DNA from: Phycisphaerales bacterium
GTDB lineage: Bacteria; Planctomycetota; Phycisphaerae; Phycisphaerales; UBA1924
Assembly: GCA_905339235.1 (NCBI GenBank)
Contig: CAJPFG010000004.1
Span: 1-64,000 of the forward strand
Length of the DNA stretch: 64,000 nucleotides
Direction of reading: 5' to 3'
In this document: one piece after another, positions 43,948 to 52,160 of the stretch
Layout of the letters: every line of letters begins with the position of its first letter
How positions within the stretch are numbered: the stretch's first letter is position 1
Notes under the pieces: model-generated
Told to the model about the DNA's origin: nothing
Seen by the model: the letters and a program-made list of their open reading frames with translations, nothing else
Databases searched by the model: none
Position numbers and translations under genes: made by a program

Positions 43948-46242
43948 TCACCGACGCCGACGCGAGCAAGCCAGCGTCGCCAGCCCGAAGAGGGCGAGCG
44001 ACCCCGGCGCGGGCGTGGCGGTCACCACCAAGTCGATGCGGAACGTATCGCTCGGATCTCCGTCCGGTACCCGCTCGATGTACCGGACTTCGAGTCGATA
44101 GCCGTTGTTGGCTTCGAGCCCCTCGTACCGGCTGAAGCGTCCGAGGATCACTCCATCCGGGGATTGCGCCCACACAACCCCCTCGAACACCGTCCCCATC
44201 GCGGGGAAGAAGCCGGAGAGCATCACGACCTGCATAAGCCCGGACTGGGGAGTCTCGAAGGACATGTCGCCGCCGTCGGTCAGGATCAGTTGGTCGTATC
44301 CGCTGCCGCCGAGCAGGCCGCCGAGTTCGATCTGCACGACCGAGTCGGGAGACATCTGGATGTTCCCGCCGACCATGAGCATGCCGGGGGATTGCCCGGG
44401 CCCGATGACGCCGTTGGTGACGATGTCGCCGTTGATCGTGCCCGAGCCGCGGAGTTCGCCACCAGCCAGGTTGAAGCCGCCCGTAGCGTTGATCGTGCCG
44501 TCGCGAAGCGTGGTGATGCCCGCGGACTGGTTGTACGCGCCGGGGAGCGTGAGCGTGGAGCCGCTCCCGATTGCGCCGATTGTCACGTTTCCGGCCGTGG
44601 CGAGAGAGCCGGTCACGGCGAGGTCGCGGCCGTTGGTAATCCCCAGCGAACCGTTGGTGGTCACGGTGTCGAGGTTGCGGAAGGCGTCGTTGCCGAACTG
44701 GTCCTCGATGCTCGCGTTGGCATCGTTCAGAGAGAGGTCGGCATCCACGGTATCGATGTCGGCGTCGTTGAATACCAGAGTCCCGGCGACGTCGAGGGCG
44801 CCGCTTGTGAACGTGCCTGTGACGAGGTTGGTGACAACACCGTTGATGCTCATCACCGAACCGGCCCCGACACGGATCGTCCCCGCGCCGTTGAGCGTGA
44901 TGTCGCCGGTGGGATTCAGGTTCCGCCCGTTGGTGATCGCCAACTCACCGTTGGTGCCGATGATGTCGATCCGCTCGAGGGGGTCGTCGGCCCCGCCGTC
45001 ATTGAACAAGGCCCCGGGGCCGTCGAGAGTCACTTTCGAGTCGAGATTCGACAGATTCACGGTAAGATCGTCGGCCCGGAAGGCGCCCTGCACCAGGAAC
45101 TCTCCGCCCGCGAGCGTGTCGCCCGCGACATTCACGTTCAGAAGCCGCGACCCCGGAAGCACCTCGAAGGTGCTCCCGGCTCCTACTTCAACGGTTCCGT
45201 CGTTCTGACAATCGCCCGTGGATTCGAAGGTGCCCCCCGCCCGCACATTAATCGCTCCATCGTTCTGGAATGGGGAGGCGACCGTTGTGAACGTCCGCAC
45301 GGCGTCGATGGTGATCGATCCGGCGGCGTCGTTGGTCGTCACGGTGTCAAAAGCCGCGAACGCGCCCGAAGCGCTCGTGAACCGCACGTCGGCCTGGTTG
45401 GTGGTCACGGTCTGCCCGACGAGATCAATATCGCCGCCCGCGACGTTCCACACGCCTTCGGCAAGCGTGTTGCCGGCGAGCGCCAGGCCGTCGGTGCGGA
45501 ACGTGCCGGTCCGAACCTCCAGCGTGCCTGGGTTCGCGAACGTCACGCCCTGAATGTCGCAGATGCCCGCGCTGGTGTCGCGGATGATCGTGCCGCGGTT
45601 GGTAAAGCTGCCCGTGGCGCCCGCGCCCTGCTGCATGACGGCCGCGTTGGAGATCGTGAAGGTGCAGGCGGCCTCGTTGTCGATCGTCGAGCCGTTGGAG
45701 AGGGTGATCCCTCCCGGTCCGGACCAGATCGCCGAACCGTCGCCGTGATCGATATCGGTGTCGTCAACGGCGACCATGGTCGAGGCGCCGTAGATGACCG
45801 GCCCGGTCGAGATGATGTTGGTCTGAGTGAGCGTGATGTCGTTGAATGTCGTGTTGCCGGAAACGCGGATGGTCCCGCCGACGCCCTGACCGTTTACCGT
45901 CGCCCCGGCCTGGCTCAGCCAGTTGCCGTTTACCGTGAAGTTGAAGTTCCCGAGGATGAACGTCGCATCCACCGAGTCGAGCGTGAAATCCTCGATGGTG
46001 ATGTCCTGATCCAGCGTCACCGAATACGCCTGCCCGGTCGCGTTGATCACCGCGTGGAACAAGTTGGGGCCGTTGTTGTTCGGAAACACAGGATCGGTGG
46101 ACCAGAACGTCGCGTTGGTCCAGTTGCCGCTGTTGGTCGCCGAGAGCCAGGTCGCCGTGGTTTGGCCCAGCGCACTCGCGCCGCCCAGGCACAGCGCCGC
46201 TCCGGCGATGGACGAAATAACTCCCGGCGACAGCGTTCGCAT
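43948..46242 (-). CDS. large beta-repeat surface protein with PEP-CTERM-like tail
   Basis: 764 residues from the ATG at 46242. Signal peptide, then repeated autotransporter-like units of the kind GTTTWTGGNWTNATFW (seen as GNWTNATFW), SGNTTFNDITL and TNGxxxITNGRDL that build a right-handed beta-helix, ending in the passenger-like GVIGPGQSPGMLMVGGNIQMSPDS. Instead of a beta-barrel the C-terminus is TPAPGSLALFGLATLACSRRRR, a PEP-CTERM-like signal. Exported, probably cell-surface or matrix. No enzyme motif. Confidence 0.85.
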   Translation of the reverse strand: MRTLSPGVISSIAGAALCLGGASALGQTTATWLSATNSGNWTNATFWSTDPVFPNNNGPNLFHAVINATGQAYSVTLDQDITIEDFTLDSVDATFILGNFNFTVNGNWLSQAGATVNGQGVGGTIRVSGNTTFNDITLTQTNIISTGPVIYGASTMVAVDDTDIDHGDGSAIWSGPGGITLSNGSTIDNEAACTFTISNAAVMQQGAGATGSFTNRGTIIRDTSAGICDIQGVTFANPGTLEVRTGTFRTDGLALAGNTLAEGVWNVAGGDIDLVGQTVTTNQADVRFTSASGAFAAFDTVTTNDAAGSITIDAVRTFTTVASPFQNDGAINVRAGGTFESTGDCQNDGTVEVGAGSTFEVLPGSRLLNVNVAGDTLAGGEFLVQGAFRADDLTVNLSNLDSKVTLDGPGALFNDGGADDPLERIDIIGTNGELAITNGRNLNPTGDITLNGAGTIRVGAGSVMSINGVVTNLVTGTFTSGALDVAGTLVFNDADIDTVDADLSLNDANASIEDQFGNDAFRNLDTVTTNGSLGITNGRDLAVTGSLATAGNVTIGAIGSGSTLTLPGAYNQSAGITTLRDGTINATGGFNLAGGELRGSGTINGDIVTNGVIGPGQSPGMLMVGGNIQMSPDSVVQIELGGLLGGSGYDQLILTDGGDMSFETPQSGLMQVVMLSGFFPAMGTVFEGVVWAQSPDGVILGRFSRYEGLEANNGYRLEVRYIERVPDGDPSDTFRIDLVVTATPAPGSLALFGLATLACSRRRR

Positions 46243-46375
46243 GACCTCTCCCTCCGCCGCCGATCGGAACGGACGGCGGCTCTTCTGACTGCCTCCCAGA
46301 GTACCCGGTTTTGCACATAAGGCAACGCCGCCGCAAGCCTTATACAGCATGCCCCCGAGCCCAAACCAGACCCTA

Positions 46376-49087
46376 TCACCGCCCTCGCACTTCTGTTACC
46401 CGCTGCATCGCTTCGCCCAACTGCCGCAGATTCTCCGTTTGCGGCGACCCCTTCTGCTCCAGCGCCTCCAACTCCGACTTTGCCTCCGCCAGGAACGCCG
46501 ACGCCTGGGCCACGTGCCCATCACGCCCCTCCGCGTCGGCCTTTGCCCACTTTCCGTACATCTCTCCCAGCCGCACCAGTCCTTCCGCCCGGTTCTGCCG
46601 GTGCCGGTCCACCGCATCGGTCTTGAAGATCTCTTCCAGCGTGCCTTGGCTCTCCTTGAGCGCGGCCTCGGCTTCCGTCCATCGGCTCAACTCGGCCAAC
46701 TCCGCCCCGAGCGAGCCCAGACACACCGCAAGGTCACGACGCGCCTGCACGTTTCCCGCGTCAACGTCCCCGATGCGGCGCGCGATGTGAGCGGCCTGCG
46801 TGAAGGTCTCCACGGCCTCCGCGCGGGCGGCCCGGGAACGGCCCGCTCCGCCCTCGATGCCCAACTCTTCCAGGGCCGTGAAGACCGTCGCGGCCTCGTG
46901 CGCAGCATCGGCCAGCCCGATCAGTGCGACGAAGTAACTCCGCCGCGATTCCACGTTCTGCGGCTGGGCGAGAGACATCGCGTCGAATGCCTTGCTGGAC
47001 GCGATGAACTGCGTCCTCGCGTGGTCAAGTTTCGGGAGCGCGGCCTGGTACTGCGCCACGGCCTCATCGCGCCGGCCGGATTCACGCAGTGCGCGGCCCG
47101 AGTCTCTGAACAGTTCGGCCGCGTACATCGCCACGCGCGCCTTGTGGTCGATCAACACCACCAGCCCACGGTTGACTTCCTCGATGTTGGCGTCGGCGGC
47201 CTGCAGCTCCTTCCACACAACTTCCGCCTCGCCAAAGCTCCGCTCCGCGTCCAGCAGCAGCGTCCGTATCGTCGCGGCGTCCTGCGTGCCCTGGAGCGAC
47301 TTGGCCAGCTTGAACGCCGCGTCTCCCAGAGCGCGTTTCGTCCAGCCCAGACGGGTCGCCCACAAAGTCGTTTCGTAAGACGGCGAAGGGCTTGTTCGGG
47401 CAAGCGAGAGCGCACGCTCGTACTCGGTCACGGCCGCGCCGAGGGCCTCGCGTGCCTTCGTGTAGTCGTGATCCTTGACCAGCGTCCCGCCCGCGCGGTA
47501 GTGGCTGCGGGCCATGGCCGCGTGCATGCGGGCGTCGTTGGGCAGGCGCTTGACCAGGCCCTCGCGGATTTCGCGGGCCTTTTCAAAGTTCTGGGCGGCG
47601 AGCGCGGCCTCGCCGGTGCGGCCCATGTACAGGTCGCCCCGCAGGTTGCCGAGCACCTCGTGCGCCGACGCAAGGTCCAGGAGCAGTTCCGGATCGTCGC
47701 CGATCTCGGTGCGCAGGCCGTCGAGATAGGACTGCGCTTCCTTCAGGAGCATCTCGCGGGCTTTGGTCGCCCCCCGAAGCAGGCGGAGTTCCTTCTCGAT
47801 GTCGTTGATCATCGCCATCGCGACGTGGTGGCCGGCACGGAAGTTGCGGTCCGCTCGGTCGTGCTGAGCCTTTTCCGCTTCGGAGGCAAGCCTCGAGGCC
47901 TCGAGCGCGTTCACGGCCCTCTGCTCCGCGGCCTTGGTGTTGCCGTACATCACGGTCATCGCGATGCTGAAGGCGATGAGCAGCACCACCAGCGTCACCC
48001 CCGTGGCGAACGCCCCGCGATACCGCCGCAGCGCCTTGCTCATGAGGTACATCGCGCTGTCGCGCTTCGCCTCGATCGGCTCGCCGGCGATGTAGTGCCG
48101 CAGGTCCCGCGCCAGTTCGCCGGCGGTCTGATACCGCCGGTCACGATCCTTGTTCAGGCACTTGAGGACGATGGTCTCGATCTCGTCGTTGATCTGCCGG
48201 CGCACCGTGCTGGGCTTCGCGGGCTCGGCGCGCAGGATGTTGTCCAGCACGTCCCGCATGTTCCCCACGACCTTGTACGGGAACGTGCCCGTCAGCATCT
48301 GGTAGAACACCACACCCAGCGAGTACACGTCCGTGCGGACGTCGATGTTTCCCGGCAGGCCCTCGGCCTGTTCCGGGCTCGCCCACGGGAGGCTGCCGAT
48401 GAACTGGCCGGTCAGCGTCATCAGGTGCGGCGTGCGGGCCGCGTCGTCGTCCTCGATCACGTCGGGCGCCGCCACCTTCGCCAGCCCGAAGTCCACGACG
48501 ATCGGCTCGCCGTTGGCGTCGATCCGGACGTTGCTGGGCTTGATGTCGCGGTGGATGACGCCCTTGAGGTGGGCGGCGTTCACCGCGTCGCAGATCTTGA
48601 CGAACAGCCGCAGCGCATCCTCGATCCCCACTTTCTTGTCGGCGATGTATTCCTCGAGCGACTTGCCCGAGATGTAGTCCATCACGTAGAAGAAACTGCC
48701 GTCCGTGGTCACGCCGCTGTCGTGCAGGCGCACGATGTTGGGGTGGCTCAACTGCCCGAGCACCTGCACCTCGCGCTCAAACCGCGATCGGCCGGTCGAG
48801 CCGGTGAACGGCCCGCCGTGGAGGACCTTCAGAGCCACCTTCCGCCGCGTGGCCTTCTGGATCGCCTGGTAGACCACCCCCTGCCCGCCCCGATGCACCT
48901 CGCGCAGCAGTTCGTAGCCGGGAAACGTGCCGTCCGCGGGAAGGTCGCCCTCGAACGTGACGCTCCCGCTCCGCGGCGTGGCCTGGTTGATGGCGTCCCG
49001 GATCAGGTCCCGCTCATTGCGAGTCGATGGCTTCTTCCCCGGCTTCTCGCCCGCCCCGCCCGGAGTTGTCGGTTCGTCCTGCGCCAT
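46376..49087 (-). CDS. membrane Ser/Thr protein kinase with helical-repeat sensor
   Basis: 903 residues. Cytoplasmic kinase domain with glycine loop HRGGQGVVY, VALK lysine, HRDIKPSN catalytic loop, VVDFGLAK and SPEQ, all active-looking. A single membrane helix VTLVVLLIAFSIAMTVMYG (around residue 360) leads to an extracytoplasmic tail of about 500 residues made of degenerate TPR-like helices. Planctomycetes pair such kinases with ECF sigma factors. Here the sigma gene lies just upstream on the same strand, so this kinase is probably part of an ECF-STK signalling unit. The ATG at 49087 is used because the TTG five residues upstream lacks a better site. Confidence 0.93.
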   Translation of the reverse strand: MAQDEPTTPGGAGEKPGKKPSTRNERDLIRDAINQATPRSGSVTFEGDLPADGTFPGYELLREVHRGGQGVVYQAIQKATRRKVALKVLHGGPFTGSTGRSRFEREVQVLGQLSHPNIVRLHDSGVTTDGSFFYVMDYISGKSLEEYIADKKVGIEDALRLFVKICDAVNAAHLKGVIHRDIKPSNVRIDANGEPIVVDFGLAKVAAPDVIEDDDAARTPHLMTLTGQFIGSLPWASPEQAEGLPGNIDVRTDVYSLGVVFYQMLTGTFPYKVVGNMRDVLDNILRAEPAKPSTVRRQINDEIETIVLKCLNKDRDRRYQTAGELARDLRHYIAGEPIEAKRDSAMYLMSKALRRYRGAFATGVTLVVLLIAFSIAMTVMYGNTKAAEQRAVNALEASRLASEAEKAQHDRADRNFRAGHHVAMAMINDIEKELRLLRGATKAREMLLKEAQSYLDGLRTEIGDDPELLLDLASAHEVLGNLRGDLYMGRTGEAALAAQNFEKAREIREGLVKRLPNDARMHAAMARSHYRAGGTLVKDHDYTKAREALGAAVTEYERALSLARTSPSPSYETTLWATRLGWTKRALGDAAFKLAKSLQGTQDAATIRTLLLDAERSFGEAEVVWKELQAADANIEEVNRGLVVLIDHKARVAMYAAELFRDSGRALRESGRRDEAVAQYQAALPKLDHARTQFIASSKAFDAMSLAQPQNVESRRSYFVALIGLADAAHEAATVFTALEELGIEGGAGRSRAARAEAVETFTQAAHIARRIGDVDAGNVQARRDLAVCLGSLGAELAELSRWTEAEAALKESQGTLEEIFKTDAVDRHRQNRAEGLVRLGEMYGKWAKADAEGRDGHVAQASAFLAEAKSELEALEQKGSPQTENLRQLGEAMQRVTEVRGR

Positions 49088-49195
49088 GTTCAACCCCCGC
49101 GGAAGCGCAACGCCTCCGCGAAGTCAGGGTACCAGACAAGTATGAACGGCGGGATACTCCTCACCCCACCACGGAGCCCACCCTCCCGCCAATGC

Positions 49196-49229
49196 CCTGC
49201 CCGGGCGCCCCTCCGGCCGCCCGGGCAGG
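49196..49229 (-). promoter_or_regulatory. perfect hairpin between sigma and kinase genes
   Basis: CCTGCCCGGGCG and CGCCCGGGCAGG, twelve base pairs with a ten-base loop, in the 224-base gap between the sigma stop and the kinase start. No T-run on either strand. It may tune the ratio of the two products. Confidence 0.5.
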
Positions 49230-49311
49230 ACCAAGGTTTAACGGCGCGCAGACCGCTCCCCCACAGGGCGGCTCGCCGTCACCTTTTAAAACGATGGAAT
49301 CCCCACCGCAC

Positions 49312-49947
49312 TCACGCTTGTTTCGAAAAAAAGTTCCCGGACGGCCCCATGGCCTCCCGGAGCCGGTCGTGTGCCCGCGAACGGAGCATGAAAACCGCCC
49401 CCTCGGACCGCCCGATGGTCTTGGCGACCTCGTCTATGGGCTTTCCTTCCAAGTCGTACATCCGGACAACTTTCTCGTAATCTGGAGGCAGGCTCTTGAG
49501 GGCCGCGTCAAGATGGGCTGCGGCCTCCCCCCGGGCCGCATGCCGGCTGGGGGTCGTCATCGTTCCGCTCAGCATGTCCACGAGCGCCACCATCGACTCG
49601 TGCCCCGTGCGGGGCGCCGCGGAGACGCGGCGGGAAGGGTCGGGCCGCCGCGCGGCCTCGAGCGACCGGACGGCGTCGATCAGGTTGTTCTCCGCCAAGC
49701 GTGTCAGCCATGCGTGGAACCCCGACGCCCCGCCGGTCTTGAACCGCCCGATCCGCATCACCGCCTCGACATACGTCACCTGCATCACGTCGTCCACGTC
49801 GAGCGACGATCGCAGGTGTGGGTTGATGCGCGAGTCGATCCGCGCGCGCACCTTCGGCGCGCACGCCTCGAGAAGTGACATGAGCGCGGGCATGTCACCC
49901 CCCACGGCCAGATTCACCAGTGATTCGAGGTCCGGAGGGTCTGACAT
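49312..49947 (-). CDS. ECF-type sigma-70 factor
   Basis: 211 residues. Region 2 with DVDDVMQVTYVEAVMRIGRFK and an HAWLTRLAENNLID core-binding helix, and region 4 with LPPDYEKVVRMYDLEGKPIDEVAKTIGRSEGAVFMLRSRA, the helix-turn-helix for the -35 element. It matches the planctomycete sigma factors that sit beside membrane Ser/Thr kinases and lacks an anti-sigma gene, so phosphorylation by the kinase may control it. The ATG at 49947 follows GAGGAG. A perfect palindrome lies in its promoter region. Confidence 0.93.
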   Translation of the reverse strand: MSDPPDLESLVNLAVGGDMPALMSLLEACAPKVRARIDSRINPHLRSSLDVDDVMQVTYVEAVMRIGRFKTGGASGFHAWLTRLAENNLIDAVRSLEAARRPDPSRRVSAAPRTGHESMVALVDMLSGTMTTPSRHAARGEAAAHLDAALKSLPPDYEKVVRMYDLEGKPIDEVAKTIGRSEGAVFMLRSRAHDRLREAMGPSGNFFSKQA

Positions 49948-49972
49948 GGGCTCCTCATAACCGACAACGCGG

Positions 49973-50000
49973 AGTGTACCCGATCGCTCACGCGCGTGAG
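49973..50000 (-). promoter_or_regulatory. palindrome and weak promoter upstream of the sigma gene
   Basis: CTCACGCGCGTGAG (49987-50000) is a perfect 14-base palindrome. On the minus strand a TACACT -10 box (complement of 49973-49978) lies 17 bases from a weak -35, so the palindrome overlaps the -35 side. An operator, possibly for autoregulation, is inferred. Confidence 0.4.
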
Positions 50001-50190
50001 TACCGCCTGCATTCCTCGCTTACAGAGTGCACGCGTTCCGCCGGGCCGGAGAAGACCCGGCGGGACGCGAAAGCGCGACCCCGATCACCCCACCGACCAC
50101 ACCCCATTTCCCCTGCGAGGAGAGAGGGCACGAGGGGAGGGCTTCCCGAACAGGGGGCCCTCTTCCATTGCATCCGGCGCCTAGAACGGC

Positions 50191-52128
50191 TCAGTCCCGC
50201 TCCGCGACGACGCCCTCGTAGTACGCCTGGATCAGGCGTTCGAGGTTCTCCAGGTTCTGCCGAACGCGGTTCCCTTCCGAAGTTTCGCCGATCGTCCTCA
50301 CGTTGGGGTACTTCCGGAGCGTTGTCACCTTCGGTTGAATATCCGCGCCCTCGTGAATCGCCGATTCGACACCCTGGAACGGGGCCAACTCCGCAAGATC
50401 GATGCGATCGGGCCGAAGCACCAGCGTGTATCCCCGGTCTCCGTAGGCCTCGGAAAACGCACCGTCGATAGTCACGGCATTCCCGCCACGCTTCACGGGC
50501 TGCTCGCCCTTCTCGATCTTCACGGGCACGTGCCCGTTCACCACCAGCACATCGTTCTCGCAGCCGAACATGCGGCCGACCTTCCGGATGAACGCCGCGT
50601 CGTGCATGAGGTCGAAGTACGGGTTCTTGTGCTCTTTGTGGGCGTCTTTGTCCGCCACAAACGACGTTTCGAACGTGGCGAGCCGGTCCTTCCCGAACAG
50701 CGGGGAGCGCGGCCCGCCCCACAGGTACCACAGGTAGTCCGCATCATCATCGACCGCGAACCAGCGTTTGCGCATGGCCCTCCGCACCACCGAGCCGAGC
50801 GCGTCCATCAACTCCCGCCCCGCGACCTCGCGACCCTCCACCTTCATCGCCAGCGGCTCGCCCCGCTCGTCCACCGGCACGCACGCGTGGAACAGCAGCA
50901 CATCATCCCGGCGGGTCCACATCCCTCCGTGCCGCACGAGCCATTGCATGTGCTGCCGTAGTTTCATCGACTTCGTGAACGACTGCCTCATCCGGTCCAC
51001 GCACGCCTGCTCCTCGGGCGAGTACGCGTACGGGTCTTTGGGGTTGATCGTCGGCAGGAAGCCGTCCAGCATCGGGTGGGTCTTGCCGTCAATCTCCACG
51101 GATACCGCTCGACCGTTCTCGAAGCGGATGCGGTGCAGCAGCCGCCGGTGGGCCAGGCCCCAATCCGGATGCCGCTCGAACATCCGCCCCTCGGCCTTGA
51201 ACTGCATCACCGCCACGGCCTTTTGCATCCGCGCGATGATTGAAGTCTCACGGAAACCCTCGCCTTTGGGCACGAACCGCTCCGCCGGGTCGTCCGCGTA
51301 CACCTGGCGCACCAGCCGCTCGATCGGCGCCATGATCACGCCGTATCCCTCCTCGAGTTGGCTCAGCCGCCGATACCGCAGGCTGAACCGCAGGCACGTC
51401 AGCATGCACGGCTCGTGCCCCAGGTGCGACCCGATCCACAGCATGTCGTGATTGCCCCACAACAGCGATACTTTTGGCTGGCGGATCAGGATGTCCATCA
51501 CGTGATCCATCCGCGGCCCGCGATCCCCCAGGTCCCCCGCCACCAGCAACTCCGCGATGGAGAGGTTCCGCACCAGCCGCGCCGACGCCCGCACCGCCCC
51601 CCAGTCGCGGTCGTGCCGCGAGAGGTCGGCGATCATCTCGCGGATGTAGTCGGGCCGCTGCCCGGAGCCCAGTTCGATGAACAACTCGCGATACGACGTG
51701 GGCAGAAGGTGCTCGAAATGATCCCGCCGGTAGGTCTTACGGAGCGCCTTGACGATCTCGAACTGCAGCGTCAGCGTCTGGTACACCCACTCCAGCCGCC
51801 CGCCCGACGCGACGATCTCCCGCGAGAACGCGTTGATCGCCTCGCGCGGGTAGTACAGCACCGCCATGAACCGCTGCTTTTCGGCCGCGGACAGCCGGTT
51901 CCCCAGCACCTCGTCCACCAGGCGCCGCAGTTCGCCCGAGGCGTTATTGATGACGTGCCGGAGTTTGGTGTCCTCGCCGTGGATGTCGGAGATCACGTGC
52001 ACCACCCCCATAGGCAGGGTGAGTTTCGCGTTGAGCGCGGCCGTCTCGGAGATCGCCGCTTCGGCGGTGGGAAACCGCTCGGCCAGGGAACGCACGGTCG
52101 CCAGTCTCTCTTCCGTGAACTCTTGCAT
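50191..52128 (-). CDS. fbp: fructose-1,6-bisphosphatase class III
   Basis: 645 residues from the ATG at 52128 (GAGGA upstream). Calcineurin-like metallophosphatase with the metal ligands in VISDIHGE, LGDRGPRMDHVMD and GNHDMLWIGS, matching the Bacillus-type class III enzyme rather than the class I or II fold. It removes the 1-phosphate of fructose 1,6-bisphosphate in gluconeogenesis. The C-terminal part GNAVTIDGAFSEAYGDRGYTLV completes the family signature. It ends 243 bases before the sigma gene and is divergent from the PSD1 gene. Confidence 0.93.
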   Translation of the reverse strand: MQEFTEERLATVRSLAERFPTAEAAISETAALNAKLTLPMGVVHVISDIHGEDTKLRHVINNASGELRRLVDEVLGNRLSAAEKQRFMAVLYYPREAINAFSREIVASGGRLEWVYQTLTLQFEIVKALRKTYRRDHFEHLLPTSYRELFIELGSGQRPDYIREMIADLSRHDRDWGAVRASARLVRNLSIAELLVAGDLGDRGPRMDHVMDILIRQPKVSLLWGNHDMLWIGSHLGHEPCMLTCLRFSLRYRRLSQLEEGYGVIMAPIERLVRQVYADDPAERFVPKGEGFRETSIIARMQKAVAVMQFKAEGRMFERHPDWGLAHRRLLHRIRFENGRAVSVEIDGKTHPMLDGFLPTINPKDPYAYSPEEQACVDRMRQSFTKSMKLRQHMQWLVRHGGMWTRRDDVLLFHACVPVDERGEPLAMKVEGREVAGRELMDALGSVVRRAMRKRWFAVDDDADYLWYLWGGPRSPLFGKDRLATFETSFVADKDAHKEHKNPYFDLMHDAAFIRKVGRMFGCENDVLVVNGHVPVKIEKGEQPVKRGGNAVTIDGAFSEAYGDRGYTLVLRPDRIDLAELAPFQGVESAIHEGADIQPKVTTLRKYPNVRTIGETSEGNRVRQNLENLERLIQAYYEGVVAERD

Positions 52129-52160
52129 GGTTCCTCGCGCAGTTGGGCCCACAGTGTAGA

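Noticed and set aside
44164-46320. 718-residue plus-strand open frame
   Set aside because: Antisense of the beta-repeat surface protein; its DVVDVG-like repeats merely mirror that gene's repeats.
46349-49480. 1043-residue plus-strand open frame
   Set aside because: Antisense of the kinase, whose sense frame has every kinase motif; the opposite frame is His/Arg/Val-rich with no motif.
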